Below are positions 44,985 through 52,964 of a DNA stretch of 64,000 nucleotides, in pieces. Position numbers and translations under genes: made by a program. The stretch is from NCBI GenBank assembly GCA_020847695.1, contig JADLBP010000323.1, forward strand, positions 1 to 64,000. The letters run 5' to 3'. The stretch comes from Planctomycetota bacterium (GTDB lineage: Bacteria; Planctomycetota; UBA1135; GCA-002686595). How positions within the stretch are numbered: the stretch's first letter is position 1; every line of letters begins with the position of its first letter. The notes under the pieces are model-generated. The model was not told the DNA's origin. It made no database searches and saw only the letters and a list, made by a program, of their open reading frames with translations.

Positions 44985-47891
44985 ATGAAATCCATCGCCA
45001 CCACTTCGTTCGCGTCGCTCCGCTCGTTCGCATCGGCACTCTGCCTCTCTTCGTTGCTCGTGATCGTCGGTTGCGACGGGAGCGACGGCGACACCGGACC
45101 CGCCGGGCCCCCGGGGGATTCCGGCGATACGGTGACCGACAACGAGCTCGAGCCCTCGGAGGATTCTCCGGGCGTCGTGCTCGAGATCCTCGGGCTGAGC
45201 GGCGGCAGTGGCGCGGGCGGCGCGTTCGAGCCGGGCGACACGGTGTCGGTGCACTTCACCGTCGAGAAGGACGATGGCAGCACGTGGAATCTCTCCGAGC
45301 TCGGGCTCGGACGCACGCTGATCAGCGGCCCGACGTTCAACTACCAACGCGTGTTGCCGGAAGTCACCGACGTGCTGACGCGCGCGACGCAGAACGACGA
45401 CGACTCGTACACGTACGTCTACGCTTCGCCGATCCCGGCGACGTACGCGGCTCCGTACAACGACACTGCGTCGTTCGACGAGGACGACGGCGAGCTGACC
45501 GGCCAAGCGCTGCTCTCCGGGACCTACACGGTCGGCATGTACGTGCGCTGGAACTACACCGTCGACGGTGAGACGTTCCGCGACGTCGACAACGCGACGT
45601 ACGACTTCGCGCTCGGCACGGTCGGATCGCTACAGCCGCGCGAGGTCGTCACCGACGCGAACTGCAACGCGTGTCACGACGAGCTCCAAGCGCACGGCGG
45701 TAGCCGGCGTGACGTGGTGCTCTGCTTGATGTGCCACACCTCGGGTTCGGAAGACCGGAACACCAACACCGTGGCGAACGGCACGCCCGGCGTGTCGATC
45801 GACTTCAAGGTGATGATCCACAAGATCCACAGCGCCGCCCACCTGCCCTCGGTGCTCGGCGTGTCGACCAACGTCGACGGCACGCGCAACTACGCCGCGA
45901 CGCCGCAGCCGTACGAGATGATCGGGTTCCAGGACTCCCTGATCGACTTCTCGGCGTTCACGTTCCCGGTGTGGCCGGGCCTGAACATCGCGATGCCGCG
46001 CGACCAGGGCTACACGGCGCTCTCGTCGGGCAACCAGACGCTCGAGAACACGATGCGCACCACCGGCATCGTCGCATGCGACAAGTGCCACGGCGACCCC
46101 GATGGCGCGGGCCCGCTGGCGGCGCCGGCGCAAGGCGACCTGATCAACACCCAGCCGACCGAGCGCGCGTGCGGCTCCTGTCACGACGACATCGTGTGGG
46201 GCGAGCTCTACACCTCGAACGGCCAGACGATGCCCGAGACCGCGGACGACTCGAACTGCACGCTCTGCCACGCGGCGTCCGGCGATTCGCTCGCCGTGGT
46301 CGACGCGCACACGCACCCGCTGCTCGATCCGACGTTCAACGGCGGCATCAACATCGCGGTCACGTCGGTCGACGAAGGCACGGGCGCGGACGACGACGGC
46401 ACGATCGATCCGGGCGAGAAGGTCGAGCTGACCTTCACGATCCAGGACGACGCGGGCACCGATGTCGCCGCGAGCGCGCTGGCGTCGATGAGCATCGTGC
46501 TCGCCGGCCCGACCAGCAACCAACAGATCCTGCTGAACACCAGCGTCCCGGTCGCGGCCGTCACCGGCGCGCAGCCGTACACGATCGCGGTGCCGCAGCC
46601 GGTCACTTGGGAAGTCGTCGGCGAGTCGACGGGCTCGAACGGCGACGTGTTCACGACCTCGCGCACGCCTCACTGGAACGTGTCGGGCGGGACCACCTCG
46701 GTCTTCGTGCGCACGGGCTTCGGCGTCGGCAACACGACGCTCGCCGAGGACGCGGCGGCGGTGCAGAACTACATCGACGTCGCCGACGCGACGGGCTTCG
46801 CGCGCGACGACTACGTCGTGATCGACGACGACGTCGCGAACACCGAGGAGTACCTCAAGATCCAATACGTCGACGGCACGCGCTTGTGGTTCGGCTCGCT
46901 CGCGAGCACGAGCTACCAACCGAGCCTGCGCGTCGCCCACTCCGCCGGAGCGGCCGTGCGGGAAGTGACGCTTTCGAGCGCGAAGACGGTCAACACCGAC
47001 TACGCGCTCGACGCGGCGGCCGGTGAGATCACCGAGCTCGTCGAGTTCGGCTCGGGCAACGACATCCTCGTGTCGTACACGAGCGACTACGTGATGCCGA
47101 GCGTGTTCCCGAACGCGATCAACGACTCGCCGGACCTCGACGAGACCGACGGTGACTGGTCGGGCAAGCCGATCGCCGACGGCACGTACGTCGCGACGCT
47201 CTGGGGCTACAAGTCGCTGTCGCTGGTCGCGTACGGCGAGACCAACAGCTATCGCGCGGTGTCCGACGAACCGGGCGCGGAGTTCCTGGTCGGCGACGCG
47301 AGCTCGCTCGAGTCGTGGAGCCTGATCGACGATGCGTCGAGTTGCTACGCGTGCCACAACGATCTGTACCTGCACGGCGCCGGTCGTCGCGGCTTCGATC
47401 AGTGCATCGCTTGCCACGGCGCCGCGGGCGCAGAAGATCGTCCGCCGTACGTCGCGGGCAACGCTCCGGACACGTCGCGCACTTCGGTGTCGTTCCGCGA
47501 GATGCTGCACAAGATCCACATGGGCAAGGAGCTCGCGAACGCTTCTTCCTACGAGGTCGTGGGCTTCAGCTCGACGGCGTGGCCGAACAACTACAGCGTC
47601 GCGCTCTACGACGAGGTCGGCTTCCCGACGATGCCGCGCGGCGTGCAGAAGTGCTCGACCTGCCACGGTGCCGACGACGAGTCGTGGTTCACTCCGAGTG
47701 ACCGCGATCACCCGACGACGCAGACGCTGCCGGCGCGCGAGTGGCGCACGGTCTGCAGTGCGTGTCACGACGCCGACTACGCGCTCGCCCACATCGACGT
47801 GCAGACGTCGCTCGGCGGCGCCGAGTCGTGTGAAACGTGTCACGGCCCGGACGACGAGCTCTCGATCGAGCTCGTCCACAAGGTGCGCTGA
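44985..47891 (+). CDS. OmcA/MtrC-like decaheme surface lipoprotein
   Basis: A 968-residue lipoprotein (lipobox VIVGC, Cys30) with a short collagen-like stretch GDTGPAGPPGDSGD behind it. It has ten CXXCH motifs in two groups of five (CNACH, CLMCH, CDKCH, CGSCH, CTLCH; CYACH, CIACH, CSTCH, CSACH, CETCH), separated by a ~400-residue beta-rich region. The VxxFKVMIHKIH and REMLHKIHMGKEL segments after heme pairs are typical of the OmcA/MtrC decaheme family. These proteins sit on the cell surface and pass electrons to minerals, electrodes or partner cells. ATG at 44985 follows an AGAGGAAG site. Confidence 0.93.
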   Translation: MKSIATTSFASLRSFASALCLSSLLVIVGCDGSDGDTGPAGPPGDSGDTVTDNELEPSEDSPGVVLEILGLSGGSGAGGAFEPGDTVSVHFTVEKDDGSTWNLSELGLGRTLISGPTFNYQRVLPEVTDVLTRATQNDDDSYTYVYASPIPATYAAPYNDTASFDEDDGELTGQALLSGTYTVGMYVRWNYTVDGETFRDVDNATYDFALGTVGSLQPREVVTDANCNACHDELQAHGGSRRDVVLCLMCHTSGSEDRNTNTVANGTPGVSIDFKVMIHKIHSAAHLPSVLGVSTNVDGTRNYAATPQPYEMIGFQDSLIDFSAFTFPVWPGLNIAMPRDQGYTALSSGNQTLENTMRTTGIVACDKCHGDPDGAGPLAAPAQGDLINTQPTERACGSCHDDIVWGELYTSNGQTMPETADDSNCTLCHAASGDSLAVVDAHTHPLLDPTFNGGINIAVTSVDEGTGADDDGTIDPGEKVELTFTIQDDAGTDVAASALASMSIVLAGPTSNQQILLNTSVPVAAVTGAQPYTIAVPQPVTWEVVGESTGSNGDVFTTSRTPHWNVSGGTTSVFVRTGFGVGNTTLAEDAAAVQNYIDVADATGFARDDYVVIDDDVANTEEYLKIQYVDGTRLWFGSLASTSYQPSLRVAHSAGAAVREVTLSSAKTVNTDYALDAAAGEITELVEFGSGNDILVSYTSDYVMPSVFPNAINDSPDLDETDGDWSGKPIADGTYVATLWGYKSLSLVAYGETNSYRAVSDEPGAEFLVGDASSLESWSLIDDASSCYACHNDLYLHGAGRRGFDQCIACHGAAGAEDRPPYVAGNAPDTSRTSVSFREMLHKIHMGKELANASSYEVVGFSSTAWPNNYSVALYDEVGFPTMPRGVQKCSTCHGADDESWFTPSDRDHPTTQTLPAREWRTVCSACHDADYALAHIDVQTSLGGAESCETCHGPDDELSIELVHKVR

Positions 47892-47905
47892 ACCGCATCG
47901 GCCGG

Positions 47906-48754
47906 ATGGTGCAGCGACGCACCTCTGAAGGGCACGCGGGGACGTGGATCGTCCTCGCGTGCTTCGTTGTCGGCGCGGTCGCGGCGACGTGGTACGTCCG
48001 TGGGTCCGAGCCGGAGGCGGTCGAGCCCGCGGCGAGAGCCGCGAGCGACGCGGCGCGGCCGGCGAGCGCGGAGCCCGGTTCGCCCGGCCCGTCCGAGGCG
48101 CGCGCGGCGCGCTCCGGCGCCGCCGCGGGGTCGGGGAGCCTCGAGCCAGACGAGCTGGAGCTCTCTCCCACCGATCCACGCCCCGGCGACCGCGCCGCCA
48201 CGCACGAGCGCGCGGCGTACCTCGCCTTCCTCGCCGACGAGGCGCGCGCTCCGGGCAGCCTCGACGCGCGCGCCGCGGAGCTCCTGAGCGGTCCCGAGCC
48301 CGCGGCGGTCAAGCTCGCGTTCCTGCGCGCTCGCCTCGAACGTCGGACGCCCGGCCGTCTGGACGGTTTCCTCGACGTCGTGCGCTCGAAGACCCAGCTG
48401 ACTACGCCCATGGGCGAATCGCTTGCGGAGGCCGCCGTGCGTTTCCTGGGGGAGACCGCGAAAGAAGACCCAGGGGCCCGCGACATGATCCGCCGAATCG
48501 CCTTCGAAGAGCAACCGATCGCCAGCCAAGTGCGTGTGCGCGCCGCGCAGGCGTTCGCTCGCTGCGCGACCGGTTCCGATCTCTCGGCGCTCGAGCGACA
48601 CCTCGCTTCGGAGACCGATTCGCGACTGCTCGCGGGTGCGCTGCACGGTCTCGCGGAGAACCCGGACGCGGACCAAGCGCGCCGCGTCGCCGAGCAGCTC
48701 GGCCTCTCGCTCTCCGACTTCGCCCCGGCCGCCGACGAGGATCGCGAACCGTGA
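47906..48754 (+). CDS. Membrane-anchored helical (HEAT-like) protein
   Basis: A 282-residue protein with one N-terminal membrane helix (WIVLACFVVGAVAATWYV) and a disordered Ala/Ser/Glu linker. Residues ~115-280 form a helical domain with repeated Ala/Leu-rich pairs (LLSGPEPAAVKLAFLRARLERR, ALERHLASETDSRLLAGALHGLAENP), reminiscent of HEAT repeats. It lacks heme motifs. It lies between the decaheme and tetraheme genes in the same direction and may be an assembly or scaffold factor; that is only context. Confidence 0.68.
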   Translation: MVQRRTSEGHAGTWIVLACFVVGAVAATWYVRGSEPEAVEPAARAASDAARPASAEPGSPGPSEARAARSGAAAGSGSLEPDELELSPTDPRPGDRAATHERAAYLAFLADEARAPGSLDARAAELLSGPEPAAVKLAFLRARLERRTPGRLDGFLDVVRSKTQLTTPMGESLAEAAVRFLGETAKEDPGARDMIRRIAFEEQPIASQVRVRAAQAFARCATGSDLSALERHLASETDSRLLAGALHGLAENPDADQARRVAEQLGLSLSDFAPAADEDREP

Positions 48755-49005
48755 TCTCGCTAGGGTCGGGAGCTCGTGTAGCAGACACTGACGCGGGCGC
48801 GGAGCCTGCGACCGCGGTGCTCGAGCCACACGGCTGTCGGCGCTGCGGCCGGAGCCCGAATGCGGGAAACGCGAGCGGACGGTCGCTGCGTTGCCTGCGC
48901 TGCAAGTTCAAGATGTTCACTCGTTCGGCGGCGGGAGCGGAGAGACTTCGCGTTCCCGGCCGTGTCCAACCAGGATCGGAGTCTCCAGGAGACGTTCAGC
49001 GATGA
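48751..49005 (+). CDS. Small zinc-ribbon-like protein
   Basis: An 84-residue frame starting at GTG 48751, which overlaps the previous stop (GTGA) and ends four bases inside the start of the tetraheme gene. It contains a four-cysteine knuckle, CRRC followed by CLRC about 22 residues later, with a basic FKMFTRSA segment. Both overlaps suggest real coupled translation. No named family is recognised. Confidence 0.45.
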   Translation: MISLGSGARVADTDAGAEPATAVLEPHGCRRCGRSPNAGNASGRSLRCLRCKFKMFTRSAAGAERLRVPGRVQPGSESPGDVQR

Positions 49006-49697
49006 AACTGCATTCGAAGAAGGGCGCCATTGCCACGGCGTTCGCGTTGGGTCTGGCTCTCGCGGCGATGGCCGCGCTTCCGTTCACGACCTCGAGCTCG
49101 AGCTCTTCCGCCGCCGATGCCAAGTACATCGGCTCCGGCAAGTGCAAGAACTGCCACAAGGTCGACGAGAACGGCAATCAGTTCGCGCACTGGGAGAAGA
49201 GCGGTCACGCGAAGGCATTCGCGACGCTTGCCTCCGACGAAGCCAAGCGCATCGCGAAGGAAAAGGGCATCGAGGACCCGCAGAAGGCCGACGCGTGCAT
49301 CAAGTGCCACACGACGGCCTTCGGCGTCGCCGCCGATCAGATCAAGAAGGGCTTCGAGCAGAAGGACGGCGTGCAGTGCGAGACGTGCCACGGCCCGGGC
49401 GAGAACCACATGAAGACTCGCATGGCCGAAGCCGCCAAGAACGAAGGCAAGAAGGAACGCGTTCAGATCCCTGAAGGCGAGATGATCATGAAGGTGGAGG
49501 CGAAGGTCTGCACCGCTTGCCACAACAGCGAGAGCCCGACGTTCAAGCCGTTCTGCGCGCACGAGCGCGGCGCCAAGATCCGCCACCTCGATCCGCGCTA
49601 CGACCATGCCGGCAAGACGCTGGTGTGCGGCTGCGACGCCAAGGAAGGCTGCAAGCACAAGTGCGACGACAAGTGCGGCGGAACGCCCGCGAAGTAG
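49002..49697 (+). CDS. Tetraheme cytochrome c554-like protein with Cys-rich tail
   Basis: A 231-residue exported protein with a signal peptide (AIATAFALGLALAAMAALPF) and four CXXCH motifs (CKNCH, CIKCH, CETCH, CTACH). The arrangement YIGSGKCKNCHK ... HAKAF ... CIKCHTTAFG ... GVQCETCHGPG matches the cytochrome c554 family. After the hemes comes an unusual tail with CGC, C and CDDKC groups (about residues 207-227) that could bind another metal. Probably a periplasmic shuttle between the Rieske/b complex and the outer-membrane conduit. Confidence 0.9.
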   Translation: MKLHSKKGAIATAFALGLALAAMAALPFTTSSSSSSAADAKYIGSGKCKNCHKVDENGNQFAHWEKSGHAKAFATLASDEAKRIAKEKGIEDPQKADACIKCHTTAFGVAADQIKKGFEQKDGVQCETCHGPGENHMKTRMAEAAKNEGKKERVQIPEGEMIMKVEAKVCTACHNSESPTFKPFCAHERGAKIRHLDPRYDHAGKTLVCGCDAKEGCKHKCDDKCGGTPAK

Positions 49698-49849
49698 CCT
49701 GAACGCGAGCCCTCGCCGATCCGTAGGGCTCGAAACCAAGTCCGCTCGCACCGGACGCGTCGCCTACGCGACGCTCGTGATCCGGAGCGAGCGGACGATC
49801 GCTTCTCCCCGTCCCACTGGAATCACCCCGAACCTGCGCGGTCCTGCCG

Positions 49850-50500
49850 ATGCTGCTGATCCTCGCGAGCGACACCCCTGACGCGAAGCTGGACGAGATC
49901 GTCGCCGAGGTCGTCAAGCGCGGCTGGCGCTGTGAGGTCTCGCGCGGCGCCGAGCAGATCGTGCTGGGCCTGACGGGCACCGGCGACGTCGCCGCGCTCG
50001 AGACCGCGCTCTCCGCGCGCGCCGACATCGACGTGCTGCCGCTGCTCTCGCACCGCGAGTACTCGCTGTTGCGTTCACGGCGGCGCATGCTGACCGGGCT
50101 GGTCGCGGGCTTCGGCGCGCTGACCGCCGCGGCGGCTTCGCTGCCGGTCGTCGGCTTCCTGCTGCCGCCGAAAGGCACGCTCTCCGATCGCAGCCTGGTG
50201 CGCGCCGCCGCGAAGTCCGAGCTCGCGGAGCGCACCGCGAAGAAGGTGACGGTGATCGGCAAGCCGATCTTGCTCGTACGCCTCGAAGGCGAGCGCTTCT
50301 TCGCGCTGAGCGCCGTGTGCACGCACATGGACATCTGCCACCTCGACTGGAACGAAGCGCGCCGCGAGTTCGTGTGCCCGTGCCACGGCGGCGCGTTCGA
50401 CGTGTACGGCAACGTGGTGAAGGGGCCGCCTTCCGTGCCGCTGAAGTCGTACGACATCGAGCAGCTCGGCGACGAGCTCTACATCCGCCGCGAGGGCTGA
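49850..50500 (+). CDS. Rieske iron-sulfur protein with an N-terminal DAHP-synthase-like domain
   Basis: A 216-residue protein. The Rieske cluster ligands are C157-T-H159 and C176-x2-H179; C163 and C178 probably form the disulfide, with one residue more than usual between H159 and C163. A single membrane helix (~80-105) precedes it. Residues 1-67, MLLILASDTPDAKLDEIVAEV ... EVSRGAEQIVLGLTG, resemble the ferredoxin-like N-terminal (FXD) domain of DAHP synthase, which is unexpected in a Rieske protein. The cytochrome b6 gene starts three bases after the stop. It is part of a quinol-oxidising bc-type complex. Confidence 0.92.
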   Translation: MLLILASDTPDAKLDEIVAEVVKRGWRCEVSRGAEQIVLGLTGTGDVAALETALSARADIDVLPLLSHREYSLLRSRRRMLTGLVAGFGALTAAAASLPVVGFLLPPKGTLSDRSLVRAAAKSELAERTAKKVTVIGKPILLVRLEGERFFALSAVCTHMDICHLDWNEARREFVCPCHGGAFDVYGNVVKGPPSVPLKSYDIEQLGDELYIRREG

Positions 50501-50503
50501 GCG

Positions 50504-51142
50504 ATGCAGAGCGGCGAGCAAGGCGTGCTGAAGGCGATCTGGAGCGCATTGCGCACTCCGGTCGCTCCCGAGCACCGAGGCGACCTCGCATTCGGTTGGC
50601 TGATCCTCGGGCTGTTCTTCCTGCAGGTGTTCACGGGCATCCTGCTCTCGCTCTACTACCAACCGTCGCCGCCGATGGTCGCGGAGAGCGTTCAGTACAT
50701 CATGCGCGACGTCGATTGGGGCTGGCTGGTGCGCGGCGTGCACCACTGGACCTCGCACGCGATGATCGTCGTCTGCGCGTTGCACCTCTTGCGCGCGGTG
50801 ATCACCGGCTCGTACCGCGGCGCGGGCACGCCGAACTGGTACGCGGGGACGTTGGTGATGGCGGTCGTGCTGGTCGCGACGTACACCGGCGACCTGCTGA
50901 CCTGGGACCAGTCCTCGTACTGGCGCCTGACCGGCGCGCTCGCGCGCATCGAGTCCTTCGGCAGCGTCGGTGCGTTCTTCGCGGACGTCGCGCGCGGCGG
51001 GAGCGAGGTCAACGCGACGACGCTGAGCCGCACGTACTCCGCGCACAGCTTGCTGTTGCCCTGGATGATCTGGGTGCTGCTGGTCGCCAACCTCTGGTTC
51101 CTCGGACGTCGGCTCGGCATGCGCCGCGGAGGTACGCGATGA
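50504..51142 (+). CDS. Cytochrome b6-like subunit of a bc-type complex, one heme ligand changed
   Basis: A 212-residue four-helix subunit. The segment YYQPSPPMVAESVQYIMRDVDWGWLVRGVHHW is highly typical of b6. The first His pair is H80 and H94. In the second pair H181 (TYSAH) is present, but the partner position 15 residues later is Asn196 (LLVANLW) instead of His. The N-terminal Cys used for heme c-n in b6f complexes is also absent. One heme may therefore be differently ligated or missing. The stop overlaps the subunit IV start (ATGA). Confidence 0.93.
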   Translation: MQSGEQGVLKAIWSALRTPVAPEHRGDLAFGWLILGLFFLQVFTGILLSLYYQPSPPMVAESVQYIMRDVDWGWLVRGVHHWTSHAMIVVCALHLLRAVITGSYRGAGTPNWYAGTLVMAVVLVATYTGDLLTWDQSSYWRLTGALARIESFGSVGAFFADVARGGSEVNATTLSRTYSAHSLLLPWMIWVLLVANLWFLGRRLGMRRGGTR

Positions 51143-51717
51143 TCGTCGTCTTGCGTCTCGGCGCGACGCCGCCCGAGGTCGAGGAAGTCGAGCGCGAGCT
51201 CGCTCGCCGCGGGCTCGAGACCCGTAAGGTCGAATCCGGCGGCCGGATGCTGCTGCACATCATCGCGGGCCCGACGCGCCGCGCCCGGCCGGTCGTCAAG
51301 CTCGAGCAAGTCGAAGCGCTGGTGCCGACGTCCGGTCCGCGCGTGCGACGCGAGGGGCGGCGCTTCTACCCGTACCACTTCGTGAATTGGAGCGCGTTCA
51401 GCGTCGCCCTGCTCGGCGTGCTCGTGTTCCTCGCCGGCATGTTCCCGACCGGGATCGGCCAGGAGATCGATCCGCGTTCGGCGCCCGCCGAGCTGCCGAC
51501 TCCGTGGTACCTGCGCGCGCCGCTGATGTTCGTCGCGCTGTTCCCCGAGTCGCTCGCGTGGCTCGGCTGGTCGATCTTCGCGTTGGGCGGCGTGTTCCTG
51601 TTCGCGCTGCCGTTCATCGATCGCAGCACCGGCGCGAACGCTCGCGTGTTCCGCGTGATCGTGGCGTTGCTGCTCGCGATCTTCTTGCTCGCCTCGCTGA
51701 AGGGAGCGTTCGCATGA
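51139..51717 (+). CDS. Subunit IV-like cytochrome b C-terminal subunit with an N-terminal DAHP-synthase-like domain
   Basis: A 192-residue protein. Residues ~1-65 (MIVVLRLGATPPEVEEVEREL ... GLETRKVESGGRMLLHIIAG) again resemble the DAHP-synthase FXD domain. The membrane part has three helices as in subunit IV. The quinol-site motif PEWY appears as TPWY (121-124), so the usual Glu is replaced. It overlaps the b6 gene before it and the 9-heme gene after it by four bases each. Confidence 0.88.
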   Translation: MIVVLRLGATPPEVEEVERELARRGLETRKVESGGRMLLHIIAGPTRRARPVVKLEQVEALVPTSGPRVRREGRRFYPYHFVNWSAFSVALLGVLVFLAGMFPTGIGQEIDPRSAPAELPTPWYLRAPLMFVALFPESLAWLGWSIFALGGVFLFALPFIDRSTGANARVFRVIVALLLAIFLLASLKGAFA

Positions 51718-52964
51718 GCGCCTGGCTTTTCGCAGCGTGGCTCGCGCTCGCCCCCCTCGTCAGCGGTCAGGACGAGCCCGCGCCCGCCTCGAACTGCGCG
51801 ACTTGCCACGGCAAGGAAGCGCGCGTGTTCTCCGAGAGCATCCACCGCGTCGCCGGCGTGACGTGCATCACGTGTCACGGCGGTTCGCCGGACTCGGTCG
51901 ACGTCGCGGGAGCTCACGGAGCCGATCTCAAGAGCCTGCGCGATCCTCGCGCGGCGGTCGAGTCGTGCGGCGGTTGCCACTCCGACGTCGAACGGATGCG
52001 CGCGTTCGGGCTGCGCACCGATCAGCTCTCGCTCTACTGGACGAGCGGCCACGGCCAACAGCTCGCGAAGGGCGAGAACGCCGACGTCGCGACGTGTGTC
52101 AGTTGCCACTCGAGCCACGCGGTGCTCTCGGTCAAGGATCCGCTCTCGCCGGCCCACCCGACGAAGCAAGTCGAGACCTGCGGGGGCTGTCACTCCGACG
52201 CCCAGCGCATGGGCAAGTACGGATTGCCCGCGGACCAGGCCGACGAGTACCGCAAGTCGGTGCACGGACGCGCGCTGCTCGAACTCGGCCACCGCGCCGC
52301 GCCCGCGTGCGCCGATTGCCACGGTTCGCACGGTGCGTTGCCGCCGCGGGTCGATCAGGTCGAGTTCGTCTGCGGCAATTGCCACTCGACGGTCGACGGC
52401 TTCTTCAAGCAGAGCCCGCACGCGAAGCGCTCCGGCTCGCCCGCGACGATCGAGTGCGTGTCGTGCCACGACAACCATGGCGTGCAGAAGCCGAGCCCGC
52501 AGATGTTCCTCGGCGACGACGCCGGCCACTGCGGTGCGTGCCACGCCGACGCGGCCGATCCGGCGCGGGCGGTCGGGCAGAAGCTCTTCGACGACGTCGA
52601 GCAACTCGCCGCGACGATCGAAGCGGCGACGCTCGAAGTGCGCACCGCCGGCGAGCGCGGCCTCTTCCTCGGCGAAGAGCGCGGGTACCTCGACGACGCA
52701 CGCGGACTGCTGGTGCGCGCTCGTGCGATGACCCATGCGCTGTCGCCCGCGTTGCTCGACGACGTGCTCGAGCGCGGCAAGGGCATGGTCGCGCAGACGC
52801 GCGACAGCCTCGCGACCAAGAACCGGATGTTCCGCGACCGGCGGATCTTCACCGGGATCTTCTTCGGACTCGCGCTGCTGTTCGCCGTCATGCTCTGGAT
52901 GTACGGCCTCGAGGTACGCGGTCGGGCGCGGCAGGCGTCCGCGGCGCGTGGGGGCGGTGCCTGA
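51714..52964 (+). CDS. Nine-heme membrane-anchored c-type cytochrome
   Basis: A 416-residue protein with an N-terminal signal and nine CXXCH motifs in the first ~290 residues (CATCH, CITCH, CGGCH, CVSCH, CGGCH, CADCH, CGNCH, CVSCH, CGACH). A coiled helical segment and a C-terminal membrane helix follow (IFTGIFFGLALLFAVMLWMYG). Overlap with subunit IV marks it as the likely cytochrome c partner of the Rieske/b complex, replacing a monoheme cytochrome c1/f. The next gene starts one base before its stop ends (TGATG). Confidence 0.92.
   Translation: MSAWLFAAWLALAPLVSGQDEPAPASNCATCHGKEARVFSESIHRVAGVTCITCHGGSPDSVDVAGAHGADLKSLRDPRAAVESCGGCHSDVERMRAFGLRTDQLSLYWTSGHGQQLAKGENADVATCVSCHSSHAVLSVKDPLSPAHPTKQVETCGGCHSDAQRMGKYGLPADQADEYRKSVHGRALLELGHRAAPACADCHGSHGALPPRVDQVEFVCGNCHSTVDGFFKQSPHAKRSGSPATIECVSCHDNHGVQKPSPQMFLGDDAGHCGACHADAADPARAVGQKLFDDVEQLAATIEAATLEVRTAGERGLFLGEERGYLDDARGLLVRARAMTHALSPALLDDVLERGKGMVAQTRDSLATKNRMFRDRRIFTGIFFGLALLFAVMLWMYGLEVRGRARQASAARGGGA

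Noticed and set aside
45080-45125. Collagen-like GPAGPPGDSG stretch in the decaheme protein
   Set aside because: Only about four triplets, so too short to be a collagen domain; treated as a linker.
45630-48179. An 849-codon minus-strand frame opposite the decaheme gene
   Set aside because: No signal, domain or heme motif; the plus strand has ten CXXCH motifs and a lipobox.
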